A stretch of 64,000 bases of DNA from Albifimbria verrucaria. Its lineage: Eukaryota; Ascomycota; Sordariomycetes; Hypocreales; Stachybotryaceae. The stretch is from NCBI GenBank assembly GCA_020081605.1, contig JAHREC010000030.1, positions 1,426,001-1,490,000 on the forward strand, read 5' to 3'. The position numbers were made by a program, and so were the translations under genes. The notes under the pieces were generated by a model. It was given only the letters and a program-made list of their open reading frames with translations. It was not told where the DNA came from and did no database searches. Below, in pieces: positions 1-12,245 of the stretch (the stretch's first letter is position 1; each line of letters opens with the position of its first letter).

Positions 1-479
1 AAGATCAAAGATCATCACACAAGACAGACTATGATTGAAGATGCTACTAGCGATGGGCAATTTACAAAGAAACATGATTTGGGATTCACCTGAATATAAA
101 CCTGGGGAGAACAACTTGAATGATATCCATGTGGTCTTTATCTTCTCCACGGATCCAAACAACACCTGCACGCAAGTTGGTATGCCTTGGTTGCTGGTTT
201 CTAGAAACTTCAGCCCCCACAAATTGTACACTTCAGACTGTGTCTCCACAAGCAGGAGCCAAAGCTCCGGTCGCCCCAAACCATTACACAATGGAGATTT
301 TGAGGCGTCCATGCTGAAAGATGCAAATCCCATGACGTAGAGACATGTGGACACCTCGGACCTTAGATAACGACATAATATAGTTGTGGCTAACAATGTC
401 TGCGCCAATCTCTACAAAACCTTCAAAATTCCATGTGCCGGCCCAGATTACACCCTGAGACCTCGTCTTATTTGCAACA
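1..479. other. left-edge stretch without a recognised gene
   Basis: Short open frames occur on both strands here, but none shows a recognisable domain, a spliceable continuation or a signal peptide. It probably holds the promoter and 5' leader of the aquaglyceroporin gene that starts at 480. Confidence 0.5.
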
Positions 480-2236
480 ATGTCGCAGACAAGTGACGGT
501 TCTGCGAGCAGTACAATTCCAAATGACGAAACGCACCCAATCTCGACACCAAAGACATTGTCACCCGAAAGCGACCCAAACACAGCCAGCGACTTTCCCA
601 GCGCCCCTCCAATACGACCTTATCCGCCAAGGACTGCTGGATCGAACCGTAGTCGGAGACCCGGTTTTGTCAACGCTGGCATCTCATACTTGACGAGCGG
701 AACAGGGAGGACAGCCCATAGCCGAAGGACTGATCGAACCAGGGATGAGTCGGGTGCCCCTACCAGGCCTCAGCTTGCCAACCAGCGACAGACAACGATT
801 CAAAACAACCATGTAGTATGGACTGATGAAGGATACTATGATGAGAACCCATGGTACGGCCGCGACAATCGGAAACCCATATTCAGCCTGGGACGACCTT
901 TGCCACACACAGTACGTCGCCGTCGTGTGATCCGGAGACCAAAGAAAACCACAATCAAGAAAGACGAAGAAACAGGAGACATAGAGGAGGTCATTGAGGA
1001 AGAAGTTTTAAACGATGAAGAGCTACCTGATAATGGTTCACAATCAGCTCAAATAACCACATCGAATCGGCCCCGCGTCTCCTCACACAAGATAGCACGC
1101 ATACCGCGCGAGAGGAGCAAGAACACCAGTTTCGTGCCACAGCCAACGGCGTGTCGCATAGTAACAAACGAAATGATGCCGGACAACCTGTCTTCGACTA
1201 CATGCCGGAAGACCACCAAGCAGCTTCTCAGACAGAGAGTCACCTAAGCCGAACACGAACAAGTGGTACAAGGCAAAGCAATTCACCAGCCGATTATAAA
1301 ATTGACGGTGAACCCCTTGGGCACTCCGAACAACCGGAGGTGGAATCTGGGGAAGTTGACCCAAACGAGCTCCGAAACTGGTGGGCACGCGTAAGAGCAC
1401 GACATCCAGAGCCACTGGCGGAGTTTCTGGCAACTGGGGTGGCAGTACTTTTAGGTCTTACTGCGACACTTTCTGTCAATCTTTCATCCGAGCAGCCTAC
1501 AAAGTACGGTGACTACGAGACGTCCTGCTGGGCTTGGGGATTCGCTTGGATGTTTGGCATTTACCTGGCTGGTGGGGTCTCGGGCGCACACATGAATCCT
1601 GCAATATCCATCTCGTTGTCTATCTTCAGAGGGTTCCCGTGGAGGTCCTGTGCTGTCTATGTTACAGCCCAGTTCTTAGCTAGCCTTACAGCGGGAGGTC
1701 TAGCTTATGGGCTCTTTGCCGACTCCATACATCACGTGGACCCTGGCATGACGAACATGTCCAAGACGTTCTTCTCAACACCTCAGGAATGGGTTTCGTT
1801 TCGGTCCGCATTTGCCAATCAGGTTGTCGGCAGTGCAGTCCAGATGATGGCGGTCTTAGCTCTTGGAGACGACCAGAATAACCCACCTGGGGCAGGGATG
1901 CATGCATTTGTTATTGGCCTCTTGGTAACCACAACAAAATGGACCTTGGGCTACAATATAGGCTCCGCACTGAATCCAGCATCAGATTTTGGACCTCGAG
2001 TAATAGTCTATGCGGTTGGTTACCGGGAGCCTGCTGTGTTCAAAACAATGTGGTGGCTCTACGGCCCTTGGTTTGGGACCATTTTAGGGTCGATAGCTGG
2101 GTCTGTTGTGTATGATTCGTTTGTTTTTATTGGCAGCGAAAGCCCGGTGAATTATAGGGTGGGTGAGATGTTGAAGGAGAAAAAGGAATATTTCCTTTCT
2201 CGGCGAATGTTCAGCTTCTTTAATAGAGGTCACTAA
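480..2236 (+). CDS. aquaglyceroporin (MIP family) with long N-terminal extension
   Basis: A membrane channel for water, glycerol or other small solutes. The membrane core lies in the second part (about 1430-2140), with two half-helix motifs: AHMNPA (Asn codon 1595) and LNPA (Asn codon 1973). The first part (480 to about 1035) encodes a long, charged, disordered cytosolic tail, as in fungal Fps1-like and related aquaglyceroporins. The two parts are in different frames. A 56-nt intron at 1036-1091 (GT...AG) would join them in frame, but its donor (GTTCAC) is poor, so a frame error is also possible. The residue after the second NPA is Ser (codon 1982), where the family nearly always has the selectivity-filter Arg. 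The family call is firm; the substrate is unknown. Confidence 0.85.
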
Positions 2237-3377
2237 CAATGCATTATCATACATGACCAAGTGTGGAGTATGAGAGTACTATATTATAAAAAGTGCGTAT
2301 TGAGAAAAAGTCATGGTTTAGTAAAGAATCGGGCAGCACCAACAGTACTAGAAGATTTAATTTGAAGCGGAGCTTTTACTATGTGCAGTGTTCATGCAAA
2401 TACATACGCGTATTAGCTGTTGTGGTCGATCTGAAAGATTATGAAATTACTCTATGTCGGCGATTTCCATGACCATCCGAAGGAAAGAGTCTGCCTACTC
2501 TACGTACTTGCCTGGGTTGATCATTGGCCGAAAGACTTGGGGAAGACTTGGGGAAGACATAGAACTTGTCCCCTCTTTGGCTACTACTTCCATTCTCTTC
2601 CCTTCCTTTCTTCCTTCCTTATTCATTGATTTATTCTTTTTCCAATCTTTTTATCTTATCTTTCTCAATAGCAGGGTTCCCAGGGTGATATTGATAAATA
2701 CGCGTATTGAGTAGTAGTGTCCAAGTTTCACGTTGATGGGGCCATGAATGGGTCAACGCTCAAGATTTTGTCTGAATTTCTGGCAAAGGGCTTGCGCTAG
2801 AACAACGAACTCTCGTATTATTGTTTGTACGAGTTCTAGACGACAAGCATCTCTATGTTTCTAGGTGTGCCGTTTGCCGGAGAAATATGAGTCTATGCAA
2901 GCCATCCACTTTTCTGAAACTCCATCAATCAGCACTAACCGGAATCTCTTCAATGTTGAAGCTATTCCTGGCCAATCAGAGTGTGTGTTCGTATTTTATC
3001 TGCCACATTCTGCTCCGTATTTCCTCTCTGCCCCCTGCAGAACCGAACAGGACTAAGAGGGCTCATCAAGAAGAAACATCATGCCCAAAAATCAACATCT
3101 ATGAAACAACGCCAAGGAAGTTCATCCGACTTGCATCCATCTGTAATCCTGGAATACTCGAAAGGGGCTGGTGTCTAGAGAGGAACGGCACACCATGGGT
3201 GACAAGTTTATATATCCATCCGTCCACCTGCACATTTGTCTCCTTTCTCAGTGTGTCATGACATTTGCTCGGCCAGGTCTGCCAGTCTTTCGTTCTTCCA
3301 TCTAATTTTACATTCTTTTTAGACATTTCACTCGCTTATCTCATATTATCCCTTACATTCATTCTAGAAAGCACAGG
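2237..3377. other. intergenic region with pyrimidine-rich stretch
   Basis: No supported gene. A T/C-rich low-complexity tract lies near 2590-2670 and a short tandem duplication of about 11 nt (ACTTGGGGAAG type) near 2536-2558. The right part is pyrimidine-rich and is probably the promoter of the DUF1996 gene. Open frames at 2441-2714 and 2821-3261 lack any recognisable feature. Confidence 0.5.
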
Positions 3378-4371
3378 ATGCCTTCATTTACCAACATGTT
3401 CCAGAACGTGTTCGTCGGTGCCGGCCTGATGGCACAGCTGGCTCACGGCTATACTCAAGTCAACCTCATGTCCCCAATTTTCTTCAAGAACGTGGACCCC
3501 ATTGTTTTCCCTGGTAGCTACTCGGAGTCTCATCTTCACACATTTTTCGGTTCAGATGCGATTACAGCCCACACCAAGACCAGTGCTGAGCTCCAAGCTG
3601 GGTGCACCAACGCCGAGAACCCCAACGATTTGTCAACATACTGGGTCCCTACCTTGCTATACACCACCGATAGCGGCAAATCTTATAAGCCTGTTCCTTT
3701 GTTCAGGTTCAGCGCCTACTACAATCTGGGTGAAACCCCCGCCGAAGTGCCAATCCCCAGAACCTGAAAATGGTTGCTGGTGACGCTACCAACCAAGACG
3801 CCAACAAGATGCCTGCGGACGCCAAGATTGAGTGGTTTTGCGAGGGTGATAACATCCCAGCTGATTCCAACGGCTTCCCAGCAGTACCTGCAGCACGCAT
3901 CTCCAGATGCTTCTTTTCTTCCCGCAGTGTGTCAATGAGCAGACACTTGAGTACGGCTACAAAAGCCGCGAGCATGGCACACCCAATTGGTGCCCCCAGG
4001 GAATGAAGTCAATGCCGCAGCTGCGTTTCAGCATCCGATATGATCTACGCAAAGCGCTGCCTAACGGCTGGAGTGGTGAAGCACCTCTAAAACAATCATG
4101 CGGCAACGCTTACTGCACCCACGGAGATTTTGTCAATGGCTGGACTGAGGAGGCAGCGACCAATATGGTGGCTACGACACAGGACAAGAGGAAGTTCTCT
4201 GCCGTGAACGGCAGCCTTGGTAATTCTGGTGACAAGCCAACTTGCAGCCCTAAAGACTCTGAACCCACGCTGGGCACAAGCGACTACGCTACAAGTGTTC
4301 AGTTGATGGGCAAGAGGTCTGTTGATTCTGTTGGCTGGAGCTCCCGCAATCGATTGGCCATCCGGGCATAG
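3378..4371 (+). CDS. secreted DUF1996 protein, two frame breaks
   Basis: A secreted fungal protein of the DUF1996 family, whose biochemical role is unknown. It begins with a signal-like segment (hydrophobic stretch around residues 12-25, ending near AHGYTQVN). Family hallmarks follow: DPIVFPG, SHLHTFFG, a YWVPTLLY segment, WFCEGD, CSTHLQ followed by LLFFPQCV, and CTHGDFVNGWTEEA near the C-terminus. The reading changes frame near 3762-3770 (between PIP and NLKMVAGD) and again near 3882-3890 (just before TCSTHLQ). The protein continues smoothly across both, too tightly for introns, so these are single-base indels. No in-frame stops occur between them, so it is either very recently broken or an assembly error. 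Complete length would be about 330 residues, normal for a bare DUF1996 protein without a WSC domain. Confidence 0.82.
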
Positions 4372-6403
4372 GGTTTGCAACACGGGCCTTGTCAAAGACA
4401 TTGAAACATATTCTTCTGTAAATTATTTTAGCTTTTAGCTACTACAAAATACCAATGACTTAACAATATTAGGAAGTCTCGTCCCAGGAGAGTTTTATGG
4501 GTATTGACCATTTCAATTTCGAGGTTTATCTGGATGTGACAGCCAATTTGGATTCAAGTCAGTGTGTTTTCCAATCATAACTCCGGTTTCATTGTTGCCT
4601 CTGGACGTTATCAGAGGCGCCTTGAATGCGATGATAGTCTTTTCAGGAGGTGTTAGTGCATTGCTTATTAGTTTTATGGCACGGGAATGGCATAGACAGC
4701 ATTCAGATGGTTTGAGAACGCTCTACCAAGGGGCGTGGTGATACCGGTCGAGAGCTTGCCACCCTCCTCCGAGTCCTGCCCCTTCCAGCTTGTGACATAT
4801 TTTAAGGCCTATTCGAGGATACTATTTCACATTTCACTGCGATATACATGTTGTGTTTGCTGTATGGCGGCAAGGAAGCGGGTTTTTGGTGTAGGAACCT
4901 ATTCCAGACCAGCAAGTTTAGGAACAAGCAACAGCAATTGCTGGAGATGGACTAAGACCAACAGTCTAATAATATGAGATTCATTTGCTCTTAATTAACC
5001 GTCCATAGACATTTACTGTCAGAGTCCATGTGTGCTCTCAAATTATAAGTCATCGCGGTCAATTAAGGAGTTCCCTTACTTTCCACGTTGCAGTAACCCT
5101 TGAGAAGATTGTTTTTATTTTCGCTAATGTCAGACCGCTGCATTATATCATTTCTACGCCTCAGAAGGCCGCTAATTAAGCAAGCACAGCCAATATTCCA
5201 CGTCAGTCCAAGGAAACTGGGTTTTAGAAATGACGGAGAAGTTCTAGAAAATACGGTAGAGCTGAAACTGACTTGATTCTGTTCAGCACTTCATTTCAAT
5301 TTTTCTTGTTACTACTGTATGCAATCTTACTTGAAAGTGAACTTTTGAATCCAGGTCTAGCTGTCGCTTCGATATTACCGGGAAAGAGCAGGGTTGTTGG
5401 CCAGAATGATAAGACCGCAAATCGGAGAAGGCCCAGGTTTAGCAGATATAAATTTGCCCAACAGACGTCAAGGTAGCGAACGGCGATTAAGACGTCACAT
5501 TTTCTTAAACTTTACGAAGCTTAACCATCCTGCCAGTCCAGTATGCTGTGTGTTTCAGAAGCACAAGTGCCTGAGAGTCACTTGGGGCTGCTCTCATGAA
5601 GCAACAACCTGATAACCAGCGGCTTAAAGGCACTCTTATGGCCTTTCAAGACTATTTGCTCACTTTAAAATTTGAAGTACAATGAATCGTCCATGAGTAT
5701 AATTAAAGTGGTTGACAGATCCGACTACATTCATGGCCAATACCCTGAGATTATTGTCGGCTAGGAACGGCGGTCAAATAAGCGGGAAAAAAGGAAAGAA
5801 AAAAGGAAACGCCCTTGGTTCATCACACAGTCAACCATCTGAACTCTAACAAAAGCCAGCAAAATATGGGATGGCATTTAGAGAGAAAACGCGCTTACAC
5901 AGACATTTAAATACGTAGCATTCCGCTATTGTGAATGAACCATGTATATACCACAAGGTTCTTGAATTATTCACTGGAGAAACCAAGCTAGAATCCAGTT
6001 AGGACGGCCATTCGAATGTGGTTATGACCTGAAATTTACCAATTCCTGGCTAGCCTAATTGTGTTTAGATTTGTCACAGGCAGGCCTTGGCGTTGTGAAT
6101 GACTTACCCATGCAGGCACCAGTCCTCTTTTAGCAAAGTAGCTGCTCCCTTGTGGTTTCTCTGTTGGTTTTGAGTGGCCAACCCCTATTGTCGGACCCAT
6201 TTATCCTGGCTGTGCTTTTTGCTTGTTGGGCCCATTATATACCACACGACACGTCGTCAGCTTCTGGAACACCAAATCCATTGTAGCTCACTCAAATCTG
6301 ACATTGGGGTGTGGATTGGATTCAGGAGGCCTTATCGACTCACAGCTCAGTAACCTGCCAATAGAGGTCATTAGACAGGACCCTCCTTCTCAGAGACGTG
6401 AAA
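4372..6403. other. 2-kb intergenic region
   Basis: No convincing gene. Open frames at 4735-4977, 5273-5612 and 6223-6429 lack domains. A purine-rich A/G tract lies at about 5785-5812. The right end would contain the promoter of the Yvc1-like channel gene. Confidence 0.5.
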
Positions 6404-8503
6404 ATGGCAATAGTGGACGAAGATGGTGACCACTTTGCAGTGGATGATGACCATGAGACTGGCCTGTGTCTTGACGACCTCACGAGCCATGATCCTCATC
6501 CTGCGCCTATCAAACTCGCCGTTTTCAACGGAATTCACCGGTATGTTTCTTTTTCTTGCCATCGCAATATTCCTAGATGACAAGCTTACATGATTCAGTG
6601 TAAGGCTTCTTATCCTCGCTAGCATAGGTAAGGATTTTCATGCCCATCGCCTCTCAGTGCATGTTTAGCTTACACCAAGGCGTAACGGACCTGCACAGAT
6701 GATCCATACACGATCGAGCAATTGACGAGTCCACGGATGACAACAATGGTTGTTCGGCCCTTGGCCCAACGGCTTTATAGCCCTGACGATATATCTATGG
6801 GTAAGTGTGACGATTCACTTGTTATGAAGTTCTGTGCTCATTGTTCATAGTATATTGCCTCATGGCGAACAGAGTTCAATTCCTACGTGAGAGAGCGACC
6901 ATGGTTCACCAGAGCGTCAACATCGCTCGCGCAACACTGTGCGAGCTCGTTGCGGCGCGCGTCTTACGGAAGTTTCATGAAGACAATCCCGGTATGTCAG
7001 GCCTGACCGTGCTGGCAAGCATTCTGGTTGAGGGATTCGACCCTTCCAAGGCGCACCGGTACACGTTGAACGACCTCAACGCCAATTCAGTGGGATCTGG
7101 TTTCGTCCACGCTCAGGTGACGAGCGGAAAATCACTGCTCTGGAGCTGGCGATTCTTTCAGAGGCCAAATCATTCATCAGCTCTACTGGGTGTCAGCGAG
7201 TCGTCGAAGCCGTCTATCACGGGCGTATTGTTTACACGCCTGTCTCAATGGTGGATATTCTGCCAGACCACTACGTACGCCAGCCTGTTTCGCTCTATGA
7301 TCCGACCAAAGCGCCTCTCTTGAACCATCAACGTCTAATTGTACCGCGGCTGCGAAACTTTATTGGCATCGCTGAGTTTCTAGTTCTCACGGCCCTCTAT
7401 GTCCTCACCCTTGTGCACAGGAATAGTGACAATCTAGCTGTCTACGAAATCATATTCGTGATATATACGACTGGATGGGTAGTCGAAGAATTCGCAGATA
7501 TTGTTGAACACGGCTGGGATCTCCATGCCCACAGTCTCTGGTCTTTTCTCGATATGACATTCACATCAATCTTTGCCATCTACCTCGTCGCCCGCATCGT
7601 CGATATGGCGGTTGGGAAGATGCATGATGGGCTCGGTCTCAACATTCTCTGTGCAGCAGCGCCTATTCTGCTGACTCGCGTTGCCTTCAACCTCATGCCC
7701 GATAGCATCCTGTTCATTTCGCTTCATGCAATGATGAAAGACTTCATGATGCTCACCTTCGTCGCTCTCTGGTGCTTCGCTGGCTTCATTGTCGCTCTCC
7801 AGTGGATGATCACGACCGATGGCACCGACCATGCTCCCTCATGGGCCACGATCGGCAAATGGTTGCTGTGGATCTGGTTTGGTCTTGATGGTACCGGAAT
7901 TGAGGAGTCGGTTCATTTCCACGTCGTTCTGGGCCCAACACTAATGATTGCATTCGCATTTCTGGGCAATACATTGTTCTTGACGGTCTTGGTAGCCATG
8001 CTCACCAATACGTTTTCGAAAATTATCGCTCATGAAACGGCTGAGGTTCATTTCCGCAGAGCCGTTCTAACATTTGCGGGCGTCAAGAGCGATGCCATAT
8101 TTGCATACCCGCCACCGTTCAATATCATCGCGCTCTTGTTTATGCTCCCTCTAAAGACAGTCGTCTCAGACAAAACATTCCACGAGGTGCACGTCACCCT
8201 GGTGCGCATCCTCAATTACCCTGTGCTGTTACTGATTGGTCTGTATGAGCGTCGACGGATGTGGACGCTGTTTGCTTCGGGCGAGGGAGACATACACGCT
8301 GGAACGTAGGTGGATTATCGCCTCATAGCGACCTACAGACGATCTTCAGCACAGATGCTCCACAGATTGTGCGCGAGGAAGTGGCGGCATTAGACATAGT
8401 GAGCGATGTGGATATTGGCATGCATGAGACGGAGGCTGTAGAATGGTCATCGGTAGGCATGGAAGGGTCTGAGGGTCTTGTGTCAAGAAAGAGAAGGTTA
8501 TGA
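6404..8503 (+). CDS. Yvc1/TRPY-type vacuolar cation channel, frame-broken
   Basis: Likely a calcium-permeable TRP channel of the vacuolar membrane, family of yeast Yvc1. Splicing is clear: introns at 6541-6598, 6628-6698 and 6801-6850 join exons giving FNGIHRVRLLILASIDDPY and then RLYSPDDISMVYCLMANR, both family-like. Exon 4 has VNIARATLCELVAARVLRKFHE, then LVEGFDP, ITALELAILSEAKSFIS and GRIVYTPVS, then DPTKAPLLNHQRL before a block of about six to seven hydrophobic helices (7350-8050). The pore-side segment is near IWFGLDGTG. The frame shifts near 7116-7119 (a G missing from a GG run would restore AQGDERK) and near 8295-8310, after which SDLQTIFSTD and an acidic tail match the family C-terminus. 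All segments are present in order. Confidence 0.85.
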
Positions 8504-9383
8504 AATAGTCAGGGAACGCTGTAAAACAAAACAGGTTAATGATATAGGGCGCTCTGAACAGCTTTGTAAAGCATATAGTATATTAAATTTTCGTCCTCCA
8601 GTACAGGATGGTTATATGAATACCCATTTCGCTCAAACATTTGTAAATGTCTTCTTAATTAATCTTGTTGCCCTTCCGCCGCCCTACTTTGCTCTTTGTC
8701 ATGTGCTACATAAACCACCTCTACGTCTACAAAGTCCATCTTCGAGATTTCCACAGCGCAAACAAGCTTTGAAAATCTATACTGGTTCATGTGTCTCTAT
8801 AAATTATCACGATGCTACTTGATGGTTTAGTGCCCAACCGCCTACGTCAGTCCTGGGTTTGTTATTCTCGAAGCAACCAGAAGTTTCATTCTGCATACAA
8901 TCACACACATATTATTAGGCTTTGCTATATATGTTAGCGCATAAGAAGAAAGAGTGATTTCTTAACAGATGAACAAATCAGAACACACGTCCCTAACGCT
9001 ATTTTAATCAACACAGGCAATTGTGAGGTAGGACTGTTTCCGGATAACTAACAAGAAATGAATGCATGCAGGGCTGGTCCCAAAGATAGTTCGTTAGTCT
9101 TCATGTTTTTCCAACCAGTTATATTGTTTTCTATACCATGTTCTACATAATCTTGCATGAGAATTGCCACTCTGTCATTCGCATGCCCCATCCAAAAGAA
9201 AATGCACGCCGAATTGCCCAACCCCAGATTCCTACATGAGTAAACCGTCTCCAATGCCATCCGGGATGCTGGCAGTGGATGTTCCATATCATTTTTGTAT
9301 ATCAACCTCTATTCACGCAAAACCTGATTCGCTTTCACTGCGGCTTTTGAGTGCGACCATCTCATGTCTCTCACCCCGTGACT
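8504..9383. other. intergenic region between convergent genes
   Basis: Lies between the 3' ends of the Yvc1-like gene (+) and the RTA1-like gene (-). Several short frames exist but none is supported; presumably it holds the two terminators. Confidence 0.5.
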
Positions 9384-10397
9384 TCATGAACCAGAAACCT
9401 TTGATGCCTCCCCAGATAGCATTACGGGCCGCATGCAGATTGCAGGGTGGAATATGTTGAGGGTAACAACCGCGATGACAATCAGTCCTCCTTCAAAACC
9501 GATGAATAAGTCTTCGTGGCCCATAAGAGGCCCAGTCCAGCCTTCCGAGAGCTCAGCAACACGAAAGCAGCTGCGAACCAGAATACAGGTGCTTGAAATG
9601 CCGAGCCCGACAAGAAACCCTTTGAAGAGTGTGGTGCTGCGCATGGCTGAAAGCTCGGGGCTTTGGTCCATGGCACTGGCACCAAAGGCTCGATATCTCC
9701 GCCAAGTACGTAGCGCAAAGTCGGCCGATGCAACCACAAAGCAGAAGCCTGTGAACACCTGGAAGGCGAGGCCAGCAATCATAATGTCTGTACCCAGCTT
9801 GGGGTCCTTTGAACTGGACGCCAGGGCACCGCCAAGAGCTTGAAGCACCAAGGATATGAAATCGCAGGGAATAAACTAGAATAAAATCCAGTCAGTTTTG
9901 TTCGAAGTACAACGCAGCGTATTTGAATGGGAGCGGATGGATAAACTTACAATTCTTGTATAGTATTCAGGAGCAATGCGAGAGTTCTTGGGGCCAAATG
10001 CTGTGACGATACGTCGCAAGCACAAGTAAACGCCGGCAGCCATGAAGGCTGGGCCAAATGTCAGGCAGCAGATTTGAATGTAAAAGCCATTAGCGTCCCA
10101 TGGATTGAAGTGACCCATAATTCTGCCAGCGTATCCCAGAATTTCGCACAAAACACCCAAGCAGAGAGCAACTGTAAATCCCGTGCCAATACGGGTGACA
10201 AATCGTGTGATAATAAAGCCGACGAATGTAAGACAGAATATGGCCAACAACGTAGCGTTTGCTGCCAAACTGAGGCGATACTCGTATAAACTCCTCACAT
10301 TTTCACACAACGTTGATTCAGGATTCTCGAAGCAATAACGCTGAGGTCCACCAGCCTTCAGCCATTCGGGATTTCCGAAATCAGGTTGGATGCCCAT
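9384..10397 (-). CDS. RTA1-like multispanning membrane protein
   Basis: Fungal RTA1/RTM1-like family, seven-helix membrane proteins linked to lipid translocation and resistance to toxic lipophilic compounds. Exon 1 runs 10397-9951, intron 9950-9876 (75 nt, GTAAGT...CTAG), exon 2 9875-9384. Splicing gives YYTRIFIPCDFISLVLQALGG, the conserved family segment with the acidic residue in a helix. Other family-like parts are GYAGRIMGHFNPWD, FGPAFMAAGVYL and ELSEGWTGPLMGHEDLF. The ATG at 10397 (MGIQPDF) is preferred because the longer frame starts at GTG. The protein is about 312 residues, normal for the family, and the gene appears intact. It is convergent with the channel gene to its left. Confidence 0.9.
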
Positions 10398-11684
10398 TGT
10401 TGAAAGAAGAAAGGACAAGACGGGAAATAATTTAAATACAATAAACACAGTCGTTGCGTTTGATTCAAGAAAAGTGAGAAGAAGAAAAAAGAAAGTTGCT
10501 GCTTGTGTATTATGGCGAAGATAAATATTCTGTCTGCTATGACTTATATATCAACGATCAAACCACATTGACCTTCAGAGCACTATCCATCTCTCACAAT
10601 CGGCTGCAAGACGTTGGCGAGCAAAGTCCGAGCCGGCCTACCATACGCTTCCGATTTGCCAGGGTTTGGCGTGCACTGTACTGGACTGCTGCGCATACGT
10701 CTAATTTCTCACTGCCCCAAACAAGCACCATGTTATTAATACTTAGGCTAGTATGGTGCCAAGAAGCAAAGCAGCGCTCCACAAACGATCTCGTCCCTGT
10801 ATTTGCCAGACATTTCGTTCGGATATGCTCTGAGTGGTATTCATGATCAATGCAAAAGAAATATCGATGAGGTGTTGCTCAAAGCACAGAATGGACTCAG
10901 CAAGGTAACATTGCTAGGCGAAATGAATAAGAGTAATTTTCGAGATCACAACGTATGCGACGGCATAGAGTTGAATTTATTTAATAAATAATTCAGCAAT
11001 ACAGAATATTCACTTTCTGAACTATACACATGAATCTGTAACCAAACGAGGATAATGAGAAGGATTTCTTACTTTCGAGATTTACAGTAACAGGCACAAC
11101 TCGACCCAGTGCTCGGATTGAGAATGCGTAGAGATCTACAAGTTGCTGGACTGGTGCCCCGTGTAGGGCTGTGCGTCCGTGCATTGTGCTATGTTTAGGG
11201 GTCCCTGAGTAAGTGCGAGCAGAGTCCGAGGGTTACACTTCACACAATAGTAGGGTGATAAGCACCAAAGAAACACGCCCGAGTCAGCTGTGAGATCCTC
11301 TAAAGGCAGTTGCCGGGAAAGGGGAAAAAGAATGGGATGCAGGAACAAAAGCCTCCAATTTCATTTCCCTCAAGAGGAGGTAAGCAGTTTCAGATCATGA
11401 TTCGTTGCACCCCTAGTTATCCGTTTTCATGTCATTGCTGACGATGAGGACTTTAAATTGGACATTCTCAGGCCTGGCCTTCAGTGGGACGAATAGTGGC
11501 AACTGTCAATTCATCTATCATGCCCTTTTTCTAAGATGAGATCGCACGCTGTCTTGCACAGTTTCCAACCAATTAACACCGCACCGAATCTAATACCTAA
11601 TCACAGCCCATATTACAATTAGGCTCCTAGGAGTAAGAGTTTTTCGTTTAATATTGTATATGTTGTACTTTTGATACATCCGGT
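10398..11684. other. intergenic region
   Basis: No supported gene. It contains the promoter side of the RTA1-like gene and the 3' side of the next minus-strand gene. Frames at 10496-10846 and 10993-11348 show nothing recognisable. Confidence 0.5.
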
Positions 11685-12245
11685 TCAAACGAGAAGTAGA
11701 ACAGCCAGGCCAGCAATGGCAAGACTGGCACGAATCATTCCAGTGTTCCGTGTCGCAGTACCACCTACGGGGAGCAGACCATTGGTGGGGCCGCTAAATG
11801 GTGGATAAACCAAAGAGGTGGCGGTGTGCTCGGGACTATCAGTGATGAACACAGTGCGGCTGGTCTTGCAGGCAGCGTCGATAGGTAACGTGAAGTTGGC
11901 GTAACCGCAGTCGGTCTGCTTGGCAGCCTTGTCGTCGATAGTCTCATACCAGTGAGTCAACACTGATAGGTAGCTAGTGACGTCGGAGGAGACACTTGCA
12001 GGAACGGTGATGGTGCACTTGTCAATCTCCCCGTTTTGATATGCCCAGCTGAGAATTTGTTGATTGTCGGGAAGAGGAGGCATCAGCTCTGAAACCACGC
12101 TCATCATGCATATCTGTTGTTTGGCGTCGATTTCTTCATCGCGACGGACGACTGCGGTCAGGGCAGGGGCTTCAGTAATGCCACCGAAGTGCACGAGTTT
12201 GGGGACAATGGCCGTGTTGGCTGGGACTATTCCAGCGACAACCAT
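11685..12245 (-). CDS. small secreted protein with GPI-type C-terminus
   Basis: A 186-residue product ending in a hydrophobic tail (ASLAIAGLAVLLLV) after a small-residue stretch, typical of a GPI-attachment signal. The middle (LPDNQQILSWAYQN, then ICMM, KCTIT, DCGYANF and ACKTS cysteines) resembles small extracellular fungal proteins of the DUF7735/infection-structure type, but that link is tentative. The N-terminus is only weakly signal-like (MVVAGIVPANTA). In-frame upstream codons read KIVLAAN before this Met, which would make a better signal peptide, so the true start may lie a few codons upstream and be obscured by a base error. No function assigned. Confidence 0.6.
   Translation of the reverse strand: MVVAGIVPANTAIVPKLVHFGGITEAPALTAVVRRDEEIDAKQQICMMSVVSELMPPLPDNQQILSWAYQNGEIDKCTITVPASVSSDVTSYLSVLTHWYETIDDKAAKQTDCGYANFTLPIDAACKTSRTVFITDSPEHTATSLVYPPFSGPTNGLLPVGGTATRNTGMIRASLAIAGLAVLLLV

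Noticed and set aside
2821..3261. Open frame of 146 codons before the DUF1996 gene
   Set aside because: Begins with TTG, has no domain or signal peptide, and occupies the pyrimidine-rich promoter of the next gene.
3762..3890. Introns as explanation of the DUF1996 frame changes
   Set aside because: The conserved protein is continuous across each junction with no room for an intron of even 40 nt.
7059..7116. A 58-nt intron (GTACAC...CAG) in the Yvc1-like gene
   Set aside because: The resulting phase does not restore the frame; one missing base at 7116-7119 does.
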